Positions 32,500 to 40,351 of a stretch of 64,000 nt of DNA are shown here, piece by piece. The notes beneath the pieces were generated by a model. The model did no database searches. It was not told where the DNA came from and saw only the letters and a program-made list of their open reading frames with translations. The stretch is from a virus: IMG/VR virus record IMGVR_UViG_3300046616_000358, positions 1 to 64,000 of that record; one strand, 5' to 3'. The first letter of the stretch is position 1, and every line of letters begins with the position of its first letter. The position numbers were made by a program, and so were the translations under genes.

Positions 32500-32580
32500 T
32501 TGCGGCACCTCTTTGCGCTACACCTTGGTTTCGTACTTGCGGCACCAGATTGCGTAGTCATTGCGCAATCTGGTGCCGGC
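32500..32580. repeat. Three GGCACC-TTGCG units, two forming a long inverted repeat
   Basis: TTGCGGCACCTCTTTGCG (32500-32517) and TTGCGGCACCAGATTGCG (32537-32554) are direct repeats. CGCAATCTGGTGCC (32564-32577) is the inverse of the second, giving a perfect 14-bp stem with a 9-base loop. There is no T run, so a terminator is unlikely. The unit lies between the Rep-like and nuclease genes. Confidence 0.7.
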
Positions 32581-32637
32581 TTGTGGAAACGGATTGCGCC
32601 TTGCCTCCCTCGATCGGTGTGCCTCGCACACCTTTCC

Positions 32638-33222
32638 TCAGAACTGCCCCGCCACTTCCTCGGCGCGGGCGTCGGCGATGATCTGCTTGACCGTCTGGCG
32701 CAATTCGGGGTCGTCCAGTGCGGCCGCCAGGTTGAAGTTGGTCTGGTGGTGGCCGTGGTTGATGTTCAGCACCAGGCGCTCGATGTGGACGGTCTGGGCC
32801 GCGCCCAGGTTGCCCGTTACCAGCACGTTTTTCAGGTCGTTCACCGCGTCGCGCACCATTTGCGGCAGGTAGTCCCAGCTGGCCAGTGCCTGCGGCTGGC
32901 CCTGTTCGTCATGGATCGCGATCTGCTCGCGCAGGGTGTAGACGTTGTGGCGGCCGCGGCGGGCAATCGTGATGTAGCCCATCTGCTGCAGCACTTTCAG
33001 CGAATCGAGTACCTTGCTTTTCGAAATTCCCGCCTTGCGCACGATCTGGTCCACGCCGGGGAACGCGCTGCCGGTGGCGTAATTGGTGTGCGACTTGATC
33101 ACGTTATAGGTCACATACGCGTATGGCCCCATCCTGGCCATGTCGCCGTCCTCGATCATCGCGTTAAACACATGGAACCAGGTGGTCACGGCGCTCAGCA
33201 TTGTTTGTTGGGTGTCGGTCAT
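32638..33222 (-). CDS. Plasmid-type replication initiator-like protein, winged helix (194 aa)
   Basis: Starts MTDTQQTMLSAVTTWFHVFN. Residues about 26-95 (ARMGPYAYVTYNVIKSH, QIVRKAGISKSKVLDSLKVL, GRHNVYTL) form a HTH_36-type winged helix as in iteron-binding initiators. The C-terminal half may oligomerise (VHIERLVLNINHGHHQTNF). Upstream lie three iteron-like repeats (33291-33373). I infer that it is the initiator of the prophage state; another possibility is a copy-control regulator. Confidence 0.6.
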   Translation of the reverse strand: MTDTQQTMLSAVTTWFHVFNAMIEDGDMARMGPYAYVTYNVIKSHTNYATGSAFPGVDQIVRKAGISKSKVLDSLKVLQQMGYITIARRGRHNVYTLREQIAIHDEQGQPQALASWDYLPQMVRDAVNDLKNVLVTGNLGAAQTVHIERLVLNINHGHHQTNFNLAAALDDPELRQTVKQIIADARAEEVAGQF

Positions 33223-33290
33223 GCTACTGCTTTTGCTTGTGGAAAACCAGCGTTGTACCACGCCGCCACGCGTTCAGCATAGGGCGAATG

Positions 33291-33373
33291 GGTGTCTGTG
33301 GCACACCGGTGACGGTTGGATAGGTGTCTGTGGCACACCTGGGGAGGGCGCGAATAGGTGTTTGTGGCACACC
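33291..33373. repeat. Three 17-bp iterons; candidate plasmid origin
   Basis: GGTGTCTGTGGCACACC at 33291-33307 and 33323-33339, and GGTGTTTGTGGCACACC at 33357-33373. Starts are 32 and 34 bases apart, about three helical turns. Each unit has GGTGT/ACACC ends in inverted order. They lie 69 bases upstream of the Rep-like gene. Confidence 0.75.
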
Positions 33374-33403
33374 CTAACAAGAGTAAACCTTAGTTAACGA
33401 GCG

Positions 33404-33430
33404 AGCGCCATCGGCTGACGCGATGGCGCT
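33404..33430. other. Perfect 10-bp stem-loop next to the iterons
   Basis: AGCGCCATCG, 7-base loop, CGATGGCGCT. No T run. From here to 33677 I see no convincing gene; the short frame at 33423-33614 lacks support. Confidence 0.6.
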
Positions 33431-33677
33431 GGAACGAGAACGGCTACCGGCTACCGGATACGCTGTCGTGGGGCGCTACGCACTCCCGTTTGTTTCCGCA
33501 CCGATTTGCTGCGCAAACCGGCACGGCTGCTTTTTTTGGGTGGCCATTTTTTTAAGACCACTGAAAAAAACAAGGCCCGGCCGGCAACAATCTAGCTGCG
33601 CGCGTCAATTGTGAGTTTTTGAGACAATTCAGCGCTGTGCTGTTTTTTCGTGCGTAAAATTTATTTCCCGGCCAGGC

Positions 33678-33716
33678 TTGCGCAATCGTAGGGCTTTGTT
33701 AGAATCACGTTCGTGA
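33678..33716 (+). promoter_or_regulatory. Promoter and operator of the 33741-38708 operon
   Basis: TTGCGC (33678-33683), 16 bases, TAGAAT (33700-33705). The palindrome TCACGTTCGTGA (33705-33716) starts on the last base of the -10 box. Its half-sites resemble those of the immunity operators. Confidence 0.5.
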
Positions 33717-33740
33717 GACAATAAAAACGAGGGGAACACT

Positions 33741-33938
33741 GTGGCAGAAGGTCCGGGAAAATACGACGATTTCGTCACCCAGGTGCGCGAGCAGACGCTG
33801 GCCGATGCGGTGATCTTGATTGTACTCAATGGCAATCGCGGCAGCGGGTTTTCGATGCAGGCCGTCGGTGGCGTGCCGCCGGCCAAGGTGGCCGATCTGC
33901 TCGAGTCCACCGCCAGGCAAATTCGCGCCCACGGTTAA
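33741..33938 (+). CDS. Small hypothetical protein (65 aa), first gene of the plus operon
   Basis: GTG start with GAGGGG upstream. Product has VREQTLADAVILIVLNGNRG and DLLESTARQIRAHG. Similar small proteins occur on plasmids and prophages; no known function. Confidence 0.55.
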   Translation: MAEGPGKYDDFVTQVREQTLADAVILIVLNGNRGSGFSMQAVGGVPPAKVADLLESTARQIRAHG

Positions 33939-33947
33939 AGGACGGCC

Positions 33948-34499
33948 ATGGAATTTCCGTTTGAACTGGTGTTTGATTATTTTGCCAAACCGCTCGATGG
34001 CAAGGTGGTGCCCGAGCATGGCTGGCCACCCGCGCTGTACCTAGTGTTTCTCGCAGGCGGCGCGGTGGACCATGTCGAGCCGCTGCCCGTGGCGCACTTG
34101 TTCGGCTCCAACCAGGGCAAGGCGCAGCTGGGCGCGGGCATCCGCCGGGTTCTGGCAGATTTGCCGGCCACGGCCTGCCTGGTGCTGACCAGCGAGGCGT
34201 GGCAAAAGACCGTGCAGGTGGTGCCGGGGGCGCCGCCGCGCGACCGCACGCACAGCCTGGAAGGCGATCCCGAGGCGCAGGACATCCTGACTTTCCAGCT
34301 CTACCATCATACTGGCCAGCAGACCGGGGCGCTGCCGATCGGCCCCGGGCGGGTGGTGGCATACCGGCCGCTGGATATGAATCTCACCAGCGCCGGCGGG
34401 CGCCTCAGTTTGCGGCCGGATGCCAATCCCGAGCAGGAAGTGCAGGACGCCCAGTCCATGGCCGCTGCCGCCGTCAAGCGCGCGGCCGGTAAAGTTTAA
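33948..34499 (+). CDS. Hypothetical protein (183 aa)
   Basis: Starts MEFPFELVFDYFAKPLDGKV with AAAGGACGGCC upstream. A compact alpha-beta body with QLGAGIRRVLADLPATACLV and QDILTFQLYHHTGQQTGAL. No known domain. Confidence 0.55.
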   Translation: MEFPFELVFDYFAKPLDGKVVPEHGWPPALYLVFLAGGAVDHVEPLPVAHLFGSNQGKAQLGAGIRRVLADLPATACLVLTSEAWQKTVQVVPGAPPRDRTHSLEGDPEAQDILTFQLYHHTGQQTGALPIGPGRVVAYRPLDMNLTSAGGRLSLRPDANPEQEVQDAQSMAAAAVKRAAGKV

Positions 34500-34523
34500 C
34501 CACCCACACAAGGAACACAGTAC

Positions 34524-34928
34524 ATGGCGACCAATCAGGAACGCAGGGCGGCAATTGAAACCGCGCGGGCGCAATTGAAACTCGATCTGGCGGCGCTGGA
34601 AAAGAAATACCGCGAGGACAGCGGCGCGCTGGAAAAGCATTGCCGGCAGCAGATCGCCACGCTCGAGCGCGAGATCAAGGATGCCGAGGCCGAGGAAGTG
34701 CGCGCGGCGCGGCTGGAAATCCAGCGCATCCTGGTGGCGGCCGGGCTGCGCGCCGACCAGGTGCTGGGCGCGCCGGCGATCAAGCAGCTGAAGGCGGCGC
34801 GCAAGCCGACGGCGCCGTCGACGGTGCTGCATACCGGCCCCGAAGGGCAAATCTGGCGCGGCCGCGGCCCGCAGCCGAAATGGTTCAAGCGCCAACAGCA
34901 GGGCGAGATCGGTGGCGGCCATGCTTGA
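34524..34928 (+). CDS. H-NS-like DNA-binding protein (134 aa)
   Basis: The C-terminal GQIWRGRGPQPKWF fits the W-x-GRG-x-x-P-x-W minor-groove hook of H-NS family proteins. The N-terminal 70 residues form a coiled coil (LAALEKKYREDSGALEKHCR) for oligomerisation. Plasmids often carry such proteins, which silence horizontally acquired genes and lower host cost. This domain order and length fit the family. Confidence 0.75.
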   Translation: MATNQERRAAIETARAQLKLDLAALEKKYREDSGALEKHCRQQIATLEREIKDAEAEEVRAARLEIQRILVAAGLRADQVLGAPAIKQLKAARKPTAPSTVLHTGPEGQIWRGRGPQPKWFKRQQQGEIGGGHA

Positions 34929-35199
34929 AGCGGTGCGGATGCCGCCGGCCACCTGCCCGGCATGCCAGGCCACGCTGGACGCGGCCACCGACAGCGCCGG
35001 CGGCGACGCGGTGCCCAAGCCGGGCGACCTGACCATCTGCATCCACTGCACCGAGGTGCTGCAGTTCGATGCGGAGCGGGTGCCGGTGCAGGTGGCGCCC
35101 GCCACGCTGGCCGCGCTGGATGTGAAAACCCGGGTCCAACTGATGCTGGGGGTGCAGACAGTACGGGAATTCCAGGCAGCGCGCCGCGACCAGCCATGA
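34921..35199 (+). CDS. Zinc-ribbon-like protein (92 aa)
   Basis: Two Cys pairs (TCPACQA and CIHC) form a likely zinc ribbon. ATG at 34921 overlaps the end of the H-NS-like gene; a GTG at 34912 is also possible. Function unknown. Confidence 0.6.
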   Translation: MLEAVRMPPATCPACQATLDAATDSAGGDAVPKPGDLTICIHCTEVLQFDAERVPVQVAPATLAALDVKTRVQLMLGVQTVREFQAARRDQP

Positions 35200-35807
35200 C
35201 CGAACTCGACAAAATCCGCGCGCGCGAATACGACCCGGCCATGGAAGCGCATGCGCAGGCGGTGGCCGCGCAGATCAGCGCCAAGGTCGACCGCGCGCGC
35301 ATCCATTTCTTCGGCACGGCCGCCGCCCACTTCCCCGGCCCGGCGCGCAAGGTCGCGCTGCTGCGCAGCATGGCGGGCGAGCTGGCGAATGCCGCGCGCC
35401 AGCTGGTGCCGTGTTCGCGCGGCTGTGCCAAGTGCTGCCACATGGCCACCGCCTTGTCGGAAGACGAAGCCGCCGTCATTGCGGCCGCCACCGGGGCGCC
35501 GCTGGCCACGCCCACCGACTACCTGCACGGGGAGGCGGCGGTGGAACGCTTCAACGGCCAGCCCTGCCCGTTCCTGCAGGAAGGACTCTGTGGCATCTAT
35601 GCCGAGCGGCCGCTGTCCTGCCGCATGCACCTGCACCTGGACCGCGACAGCACGCTGTGCCAGATCGTGCCCGGCGCAACGATCCGGGTGCCGCGCCTCG
35701 ACACGATCGAGCTCGACCGGCATTACATGCAAGCCTTTGATCCCGACCCGCGCCAGGTGCGGCTGGCCGACATCCGCGAATTCTTTCCGCAGGGGCTGGG
35801 CACATGA
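35196..35807 (+). CDS. YkgJ-like cysteine-cluster protein (203 aa)
   Basis: CSRGCAKCCHMAT, QPCPFLQEGLCGIYAERPLS and CRMHLH are the CxxxCxxCC and following Cys of the YkgJ family, metal or iron-sulfur cluster proteins. The N-terminal 75 residues are helical. ATGA overlaps on both sides. Biochemical role not known. Confidence 0.75.
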   Translation: MTELDKIRAREYDPAMEAHAQAVAAQISAKVDRARIHFFGTAAAHFPGPARKVALLRSMAGELANAARQLVPCSRGCAKCCHMATALSEDEAAVIAAATGAPLATPTDYLHGEAAVERFNGQPCPFLQEGLCGIYAERPLSCRMHLHLDRDSTLCQIVPGATIRVPRLDTIELDRHYMQAFDPDPRQVRLADIREFFPQGLGT

Positions 35808-35947
35808 GCTACGAACTGGTGGCCGGCGGGCGCGCGATCCGCTGCCTGGTGTGCGGGCGCACCTCGTGGAATCTCAACGACGTGGCGCAGCTGTATTGCG
35901 GCTATTGCAAGCGCTTTCATGCCGCCATGGAAGGCGCGGTACCATGA
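35804..35947 (+). CDS. Tiny zinc-ribbon protein (47 aa)
   Basis: CLVCGRTSWNLNDVAQLYC and GYCKRFH make a Cys4 ribbon of a kind I associate with phages and plasmids. ATG overlaps the YkgJ stop, and its stop overlaps the next ATG. Confidence 0.7.
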   Translation: MSYELVAGGRAIRCLVCGRTSWNLNDVAQLYCGYCKRFHAAMEGAVP

Positions 35948-36282
35948 TCTGCCTGGTCCGGCGCTGGCGCCTGCTGCGGCGGGCGCGCCGGCTGCACGCG
36001 CGGGCCAGGGTGGCCCACGCGGCCCGCCACTACCCGCAGGCCGATGCCTTGCTGGAGCAGGTCGAGCAGCTGTTGCTCGCAGCGCAGGCGCTGCGCCCGC
36101 AAGGCTGGTCGCGGCTGGGCATGGGTCCGGCCGGCTGGTGCCGCTTCCAGTTCCTAGTCGGCGTGGCCAATGCGTACCAGATGATTGATCTTGTGGGCCG
36201 GCAGGAATGGGCGCTGGCCGGTTTCAGCCTGCTGGTGATGGTGGTGGTCAGCCAGTGGAAAATCCCTACAACGAAAGCATGA
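35944..36282 (+). CDS. Small membrane protein (112 aa)
   Basis: A basic, Arg-rich N-terminal half (RRWRLLRRARRLHARARV) precedes one likely membrane segment near the end (ALAGFSLLVMVVV). No family; not obviously a holin because the basic half is long. Confidence 0.55.
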   Translation: MICLVRRWRLLRRARRLHARARVAHAARHYPQADALLEQVEQLLLAAQALRPQGWSRLGMGPAGWCRFQFLVGVANAYQMIDLVGRQEWALAGFSLLVMVVVSQWKIPTTKA

Positions 36283-36635
36283 CGATGGCAATGAATCAAA
36301 CCCTGGTGGCGGCGCTGAACAAGCTGGGCAAGTGGCGCGCCGTGTTCGCGGGCTGGCAGCTGGGCACCCGCACCGCCGACGATCCCGAATGCAAGGCCGT
36401 GCGCCATCACCGCGAGGCCACGATCTACCTGCGCGCCGAGGCCAGTGCGCTGCTGCAGCTGCTGCTGGAGAAAAAGCTGATCACTCTGGCCGAGTGGGAA
36501 GCCGAGCTCGAACGCCAGGCCGACCTGCTCGACCAGGATTACCAGAAGGCCTTTCCCGGCTTTCGCGCCACCGCCAGCGGCATGAGCATGAATCCGGCGC
36601 TGGCCAAGGACACCATGGCCGGGTGGCGCCCGTGA
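36279..36635 (+). CDS. Hypothetical protein (118 aa)
   Basis: Starts MTMAMNQTLVAALNKLGKWR. Helical with KLITLAEWEAELERQADLLD. ATGA overlap with the membrane-protein gene. A later ATG at 36285 is possible. Confidence 0.55.
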   Translation: MTMAMNQTLVAALNKLGKWRAVFAGWQLGTRTADDPECKAVRHHREATIYLRAEASALLQLLLEKKLITLAEWEAELERQADLLDQDYQKAFPGFRATASGMSMNPALAKDTMAGWRP

Positions 36636-36982
36636 GCGGCGCTTTTATCACGACCGGCAATCCCCGGCTGGCGGCGATCGCCGCACTGGCGCAGGATCTG
36701 CTGGCGGTCATGATGGAAACTGGCGATGAGGCCAGTCTGAACTGGGAAGAAGCCTGCTTCGCGGCGGCGCTGGCGATGAAGGCGCGCGCCGAAATGGCGG
36801 CCAATCTGCAGGACCAGCAACCGGCCGCCGCGCTGGCGCAATTGCGCGAAGTGATCGAGTTGGCGCTGCGCCAGGAAGTCAAGGCGCGCCGCTTTGCCAA
36901 CCTGGAAGAAGCCGAGGCGTGGGCGGCGTCCGAGGGGGCCAGGCTGGAGCCGGTGCCGCGCGCCAAGGGCAGCCTCAATTGA
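36632..36982 (+). CDS. Hypothetical helical protein (116 aa)
   Basis: GTG start inside the preceding stop (GTGA). Ala/Glu-rich helices with LREVIELALRQEVKARRF. No known domain. Confidence 0.55.
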   Translation: MSGAFITTGNPRLAAIAALAQDLLAVMMETGDEASLNWEEACFAAALAMKARAEMAANLQDQQPAAALAQLREVIELALRQEVKARRFANLEEAEAWAASEGARLEPVPRAKGSLN

Positions 36983-37215
36983 ACGCGCCCGACAACGTGC
37001 TGCGCATGTGGACGGTGTACGCGCGCCCGGCCGATTACCCGCTCGGCTTCATCGCGCGCCTGTTCGAGGTCGACGGCAGCGGCGGCGTGCGCGCCACCCA
37101 CCAGGCTGTCACCGGGGCCACCCTGGAGGCGGTGCGGGCGCGATTGCCGGGCGGCCTGCACCGCCTGGCGCGCAACCCGCAGGACCATTTTACCGTGGTG
37201 GAGAGCTGGCTGTGA
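36979..37215 (+). CDS. Small conserved phage/plasmid protein (78 aa)
   Basis: The core MWTVYARPADYPLGFIARLF with HFTVVESWL at the end is a small family I know from phages. TTG at 36979 overlaps the previous stop; ATG at 37006 is an alternative start that begins exactly at the conserved core. Confidence 0.6.
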   Translation: MNAPDNVLRMWTVYARPADYPLGFIARLFEVDGSGGVRATHQAVTGATLEAVRARLPGGLHRLARNPQDHFTVVESWL

Positions 37216-37433
37216 TGGATGAACAAGCAATCGAAGGCGCGCTGGACGTCAAGGATATGGCGCAGGCGCGGCGCCTGGTCACGCAACTGCGGGCACGCGT
37301 GGCCCATCTGGTGATCGAGCGCGCTACCCTGGCCCATGGGTACCGGATCGCCGGCGACAATTGCGTGCGGCTCGAGGACAAGGTGGCCGAGTTGCAGGCG
37401 GCACTGGCGCGCGCCAAGGGGGACGCGGCATGA
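37215..37433 (+). CDS. Small coiled-coil protein (72 aa)
   Basis: Starts MDEQAIEGALDVKDMAQARR and ends in LEDKVAELQAALARAKGDAA. The ATG shares a base with the previous stop. Function unknown. Confidence 0.55.
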   Translation: MDEQAIEGALDVKDMAQARRLVTQLRARVAHLVIERATLAHGYRIAGDNCVRLEDKVAELQAALARAKGDAA

Positions 37434-37810
37434 GTTTTCAGGTGCCCAACCAGTACCGCGTGCGCAAGGGCTATGGCGGATCCGACGACAGCATCGGCAA
37501 CAACGGCGCGTTCTTCGTGCCGCGCCGCGGGCACTCGCTGCCGCTCAAGGTGATCGCCTCCGACGGCGGGCTGCCGGGCGACCTGGCGTGGGAACACGTC
37601 AGCGTGTCGCTGCCCGACCGCTGCCCCAGCTGGCAGGACATGTGCTTCATCAAATCGTTGTTCTGGAATGATCCAGAAGACGTGGTTGTCCAGTATCACC
37701 CGGCAAAGTCGGCCTACGTCAATGCGCATGAATTCTGTTTGCATCTGTGGCGCCCGGTCGGCATCGAACTGCCGTGCCCGCCGTCGATCATGGTCGGGGA
37801 TCTGGCGTGA
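37430..37810 (+). CDS. DUF7694-like protein (126 aa)
   Basis: CPSWQDMCFIKSLFWNDPED, VVVQYHPAKSAYVN and CLHLWRPVGIELPCPPSIMV make the signature of a small family widely found in phages and plasmids (DUF7694 as I recall it). Function unknown. ATGA overlap upstream. Confidence 0.7.
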   Translation: MSFQVPNQYRVRKGYGGSDDSIGNNGAFFVPRRGHSLPLKVIASDGGLPGDLAWEHVSVSLPDRCPSWQDMCFIKSLFWNDPEDVVVQYHPAKSAYVNAHEFCLHLWRPVGIELPCPPSIMVGDLA

Positions 37811-38034
37811 ACCAGGGGCGTGACCTGGATTATTTCTTTGCCCGCATCAAGCGCGGCGCGATGACGCATGACGATGCGGCCGACATGTTCATGCAAAGCG
37901 CCATCGGGCAGTCGACCGGGGTCGGGCGCGCCGAGATTCTGGCCAAGCTGCATACCCATTTTCCGGGGCGCGCGGCGCTGGCCAGCTATCTGCGCAATCT
38001 GCTCGACCATTTTTCCGTCGTGCTGCGCGCATGA
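37807..38034 (+). CDS. Hypothetical protein (75 aa)
   Basis: GTG start overlapping the previous stop. Helical, with FFARIKRGAMTHDDAADMFM. No family recognised. Confidence 0.5.
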   Translation: MNQGRDLDYFFARIKRGAMTHDDAADMFMQSAIGQSTGVGRAEILAKLHTHFPGRAALASYLRNLLDHFSVVLRA

Positions 38035-38267
38035 GTCGTTCGTATACAGTGCGCTCGCTGCGCGGCTGCAAGGTGATCGAGGGGGCGCTGCCGGTGGTGG
38101 AGTTTGTCGCGCTGGTCAACGTGTGGGGTGCGGATCAGGATCCGGCCGACGCCTGGATCGTCGATGCGCTGCTGGCGCAGTACCTGGACGCGAATTTCGT
38201 GCTGGGGCCGGCGTCAAAGTGCGCGGCCTGGCGCGCGGAACTGGGGCTGACGGCGGGTGGCGCATGA
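38031..38267 (+). CDS. Hypothetical protein (78 aa)
   Basis: Starts MSRSYTVRSLRGCKVIEGAL; ATGA overlap upstream. Mixed alpha-beta, no known domain. Confidence 0.5.
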   Translation: MSRSYTVRSLRGCKVIEGALPVVEFVALVNVWGADQDPADAWIVDALLAQYLDANFVLGPASKCAAWRAELGLTAGGA

Positions 38268-38464
38268 TGCACGGCACGGTCTACCAGCTGCTGAATAGCC
38301 AGTCCGGCCTGCTGTGCCACGGCTGCAACAAGGTCACGGTGCTGGCACCCGGCGCCGCGCTATGCTGCCGCCATTGCGGCCAGCTGTTGACGCCCGATCC
38401 CGACTACCACCCGGCCCAGTTCCCGCCACGGCGGCCACCAGCAAAGCGGGCCGCCAATGAATGA
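38264..38464 (+). CDS. Zinc-ribbon protein (66 aa)
   Basis: CHGCNK and CCRHCGQLL form a Cys4 ribbon; the end is Pro/Arg-rich. ATGA overlap with the previous gene. Confidence 0.6.
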   Translation: MMHGTVYQLLNSQSGLLCHGCNKVTVLAPGAALCCRHCGQLLTPDPDYHPAQFPPRRPPAKRAANE

Positions 38465-38708
38465 GGCCGTTGCCAGCTGCACCTGGTGCGGTGAACCGAT
38501 TACCGCCGTCGAACGGCTCAGTGCGTTCGCCAATAGCATCGGCCAGGTCACACATTACGAATGCTCGCTGCGCAGCGTGATCGGCTCGGTCGGGCACCAG
38601 CAGAAATTGTGTTCGTGCTACGGCGGCGATCAGGAAGACCCGCCCGGCATGACGCGGCGCGAGGCGGCCAAGGCAGCGGCGCTGTATTTCCGGCCCATCG
38701 GCGGCTAA
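38457..38708 (+). CDS. Cys-rich conserved protein (83 aa), last gene of the plus operon
   Basis: SCTWCGEPI, THYECSLRSVIGSVGHQ and CSCYGGDQEDPPGMTRREAA are a distinct family seen in phages and plasmids, probably metal-binding. Its stop overlaps by 4 bases the stop of the convergent DUF1289 gene. Confidence 0.65.
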   Translation: MNEAVASCTWCGEPITAVERLSAFANSIGQVTHYECSLRSVIGSVGHQQKLCSCYGGDQEDPPGMTRREAAKAAALYFRPIGG

Positions 38709-38890
38709 TTGCGCCTGGGGTAGCCTGCGGCGGTGATGCGCCGCCAGGTGGCGTCCTTCTCGGCCGGGGTCATCGTCACCCAGTGCGCCACCTCGGCCAC
38801 GGTGCGGCCGCAGCCGCGGCAGACCTCGTCAAAGGTGGTCGAGCACACCGCCACGCACGGGGTGTCGGGGCGCGTGGCGGGGCTGGCCAT
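38705..38890 (-). CDS. DUF1289 family protein (61 aa)
   Basis: PCVAVCSTTF and CRGCGRTVAEVAHW give the Cys4 motif of DUF1289, a small probable zinc or iron-sulfur protein. It follows SSB by one base. Role unknown. Confidence 0.75.
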   Translation of the reverse strand: MASPATRPDTPCVAVCSTTFDEVCRGCGRTVAEVAHWVTMTPAEKDATWRRITAAGYPRRN

Positions 38891-38891
38891 G

Positions 38892-39479
38892 CTACACCGA
38901 GTGGCAGGCGGCGCCCTTGCCCAGCGGCGCGAACGGGATATCGTCGTCCATGTCGGAAAAACCGCCACCGCCGGCCGGGCGCGGTACTTGGCGCGCGGCG
39001 GGGGCCGCTGGTCCCGTTGTTGATTGGCGTGCCGGCGGTGCCTGGCGTTGGCCGGCACCGGGTGCCTGGCGCGCTGGCGCCTGGCGGGCCGGCGCAGCAT
39101 CGTAGTGGCCGGCATCGTCCATGTGGGCGCTGCCGCCGCTGGCCGGGGCGCCGCCCAGCATCTGCATGTGCTCGGCGATGATGTCGGTCGCGTAGCGCTC
39201 GACGCCGTCCTTGTCGGTGTACTTGCGGGTCTGCAGGCGGCCTTCGACGTAGACGCTGCTGCCCTTCTTCAGGTACTGGCCGACGATCTCGGCCAGGCGG
39301 CCGAAAAAGCTGATGCGGTGCCACTCGGTCAGTTCTTTTTTCTCGCCGGTCTGCTTGTTATTGCTGACGTAGGTGGTGGCCACGCTGATGTTGGCGATGG
39401 CGTCGCCGCTGGGCATGTAGCGCAGTTCGGGGTCGCGGCCGAGGTTGCCAACGATGATGACCTTGTTTACGGATGGCAT
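38892..39479 (-). CDS. ssb: Single-stranded DNA-binding protein
   Basis: An OB-fold SSB of 195 residues: [40 protein letters not shown] and [16 protein letters not shown] Gln/Pro/Ala-rich linker follows. The acidic DMDDDIPF motif is present but is followed by 12 more residues, so it is not at the very end as in bacterial SSB. Used in phage or plasmid replication and recombination. Confidence 0.92.
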   Translation of the reverse strand: MPSVNKVIIVGNLGRDPELRYMPSGDAIANISVATTYVSNNKQTGEKKELTEWHRISFFGRLAEIVGQYLKKGSSVYVEGRLQTRKYTDKDGVERYATDIIAEHMQMLGGAPASGGSAHMDDAGHYDAAPARQAPARQAPGAGQRQAPPARQSTTGPAAPAARQVPRPAGGGGFSDMDDDIPFAPLGKGAACHSV

Positions 39480-39500
39480 GCTGTGCTCCTGTCTTCTCTG

Positions 39501-39797
39501 TCAGTGCCCCGGTGCCGCCGGGTCGGATTCCTGTTGTGCTGCTGGTTTTAGCTTGTCGATCGCTTTCAGGCATTTCGGGCACGTTACCGCTAGGTCGGGC
39601 CGGTTGGCCCATCCTGCGCTACGGGCGCCGTGCGTTTTGTCGCACAGCGAACGCGCATAGAAGTTGATGCCAGACTTCACTTCACGCTCACCGCACATGA
39701 CCCCATGCACCACCTGGCCCTGCCCGCGCTCGTATCCGTTCGCGCAGCGCCCGGCAAGGGTGGCCGGCATTAGGGTTTGGGTAGTCTCCGTGGTCAT
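39501..39797 (-). CDS. Cys-containing hypothetical protein (98 aa)
   Basis: Holds a terminal CPKCLKAID pair and other Cys (GRCANGYERG, MCGERE, SLCDKTH). First gene of the SSB transcript, behind the promoter and operator at 39847-39865. Confidence 0.6.
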   Translation of the reverse strand: MTTETTQTLMPATLAGRCANGYERGQGQVVHGVMCGEREVKSGINFYARSLCDKTHGARSAGWANRPDLAVTCPKCLKAIDKLKPAAQQESDPAAPGH

Positions 39798-39824
39798 GTT
39801 GCGATCCTGTACCAGTGGGGTTCA

Positions 39825-40136
39825 CTACGTGCTTGCTACTGACTTCATTATAGGTCGTTTCGACCGCTTTCCTTTGGCCGGCCGCAAGCGTCTGGCGGCT
39901 TTCGCCAGGCCGGCCGCCTGCAGCAGCAGGCGCCAGGCGGCGTACGGGGTCTGGGCGTGGGTCTTGGTGTCCGGGCTGGCCAGCCAGGCCCGCACCGCGC
40001 GCGCGCTCATGCCGACGATCTGGGCCGCTTCGCGTTCGGTCATGGTGAGCATGGCCAGCAGGGTGCGCAGGTCGGCGTGGGTGGGCGCGGCGTAGTCCGG
40101 GTCGTCGAACGGGCGCAGGGTTTCGGGGCGGATCAT
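39825..40136 (-). CDS. Helix-turn-helix regulator (103 aa)
   Basis: MTEREAAQIVGMSARAVRAW is a clear helix-turn-helix (about residues 32-51), and the C-terminus is very basic. A local transcription regulator is likely; it is a candidate for binding GGTCGTTTCGACC, since one copy lies in its own gene. ATGA overlap upstream. Confidence 0.65.
   Translation of the reverse strand: MIRPETLRPFDDPDYAAPTHADLRTLLAMLTMTEREAAQIVGMSARAVRAWLASPDTKTHAQTPYAAWRLLLQAAGLAKAARRLRPAKGKRSKRPIMKSVAST
39847..39865 (-). promoter_or_regulatory. Minus-strand -10 box joined to palindrome GGTCGTTTCGACC
   Basis: A perfect minus -10, TATAAT (39847-39852), adjoins the palindrome (39853-39865). The element lies inside the 3' end of the 39825-40136 gene. 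Confidence 0.7.
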
Positions 40137-40351
40137 CGGCGGGCTTTGGCCTTGCGCGCGAGGTGCAGGCGGCGCTGCGCGGTGGCGCGGTTGTTGCGGC
40201 GCGCGGCGATGCCGATCGGGGTGTTGTTCTCGCTGACAAACACAAAATCGTGCGTTAAGCCGCAATCGCAGCAGGCGAGGCGGTAGATTTGGCCGCTCGG
40301 CACCTCGAAGCCTTCGTTGTCAACGCGCTGGGTGTATCTGGCTTTCGGCAT
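40133..40351 (-). CDS. Small basic protein with a Cys pair (72 aa)
   Basis: Starts MPKARYTQRVDNEGFEVPSG; contains LACCDCGLTHDFVFV, a likely half zinc-ribbon. Common small phage type; function unknown. Confidence 0.6.
   Translation of the reverse strand: MPKARYTQRVDNEGFEVPSGQIYRLACCDCGLTHDFVFVSENNTPIGIAARRNNRATAQRRLHLARKAKARR

Noticed and set aside
32541-32577. Rho-independent terminator
   Set aside because: The 14-bp stem is strong, but neither side has a T run.
33423-33614. 63-residue plus-strand frame between iterons and the plus operon
   Set aside because: No ribosome-binding site and no protein-like pattern; it starts inside the stem-loop.
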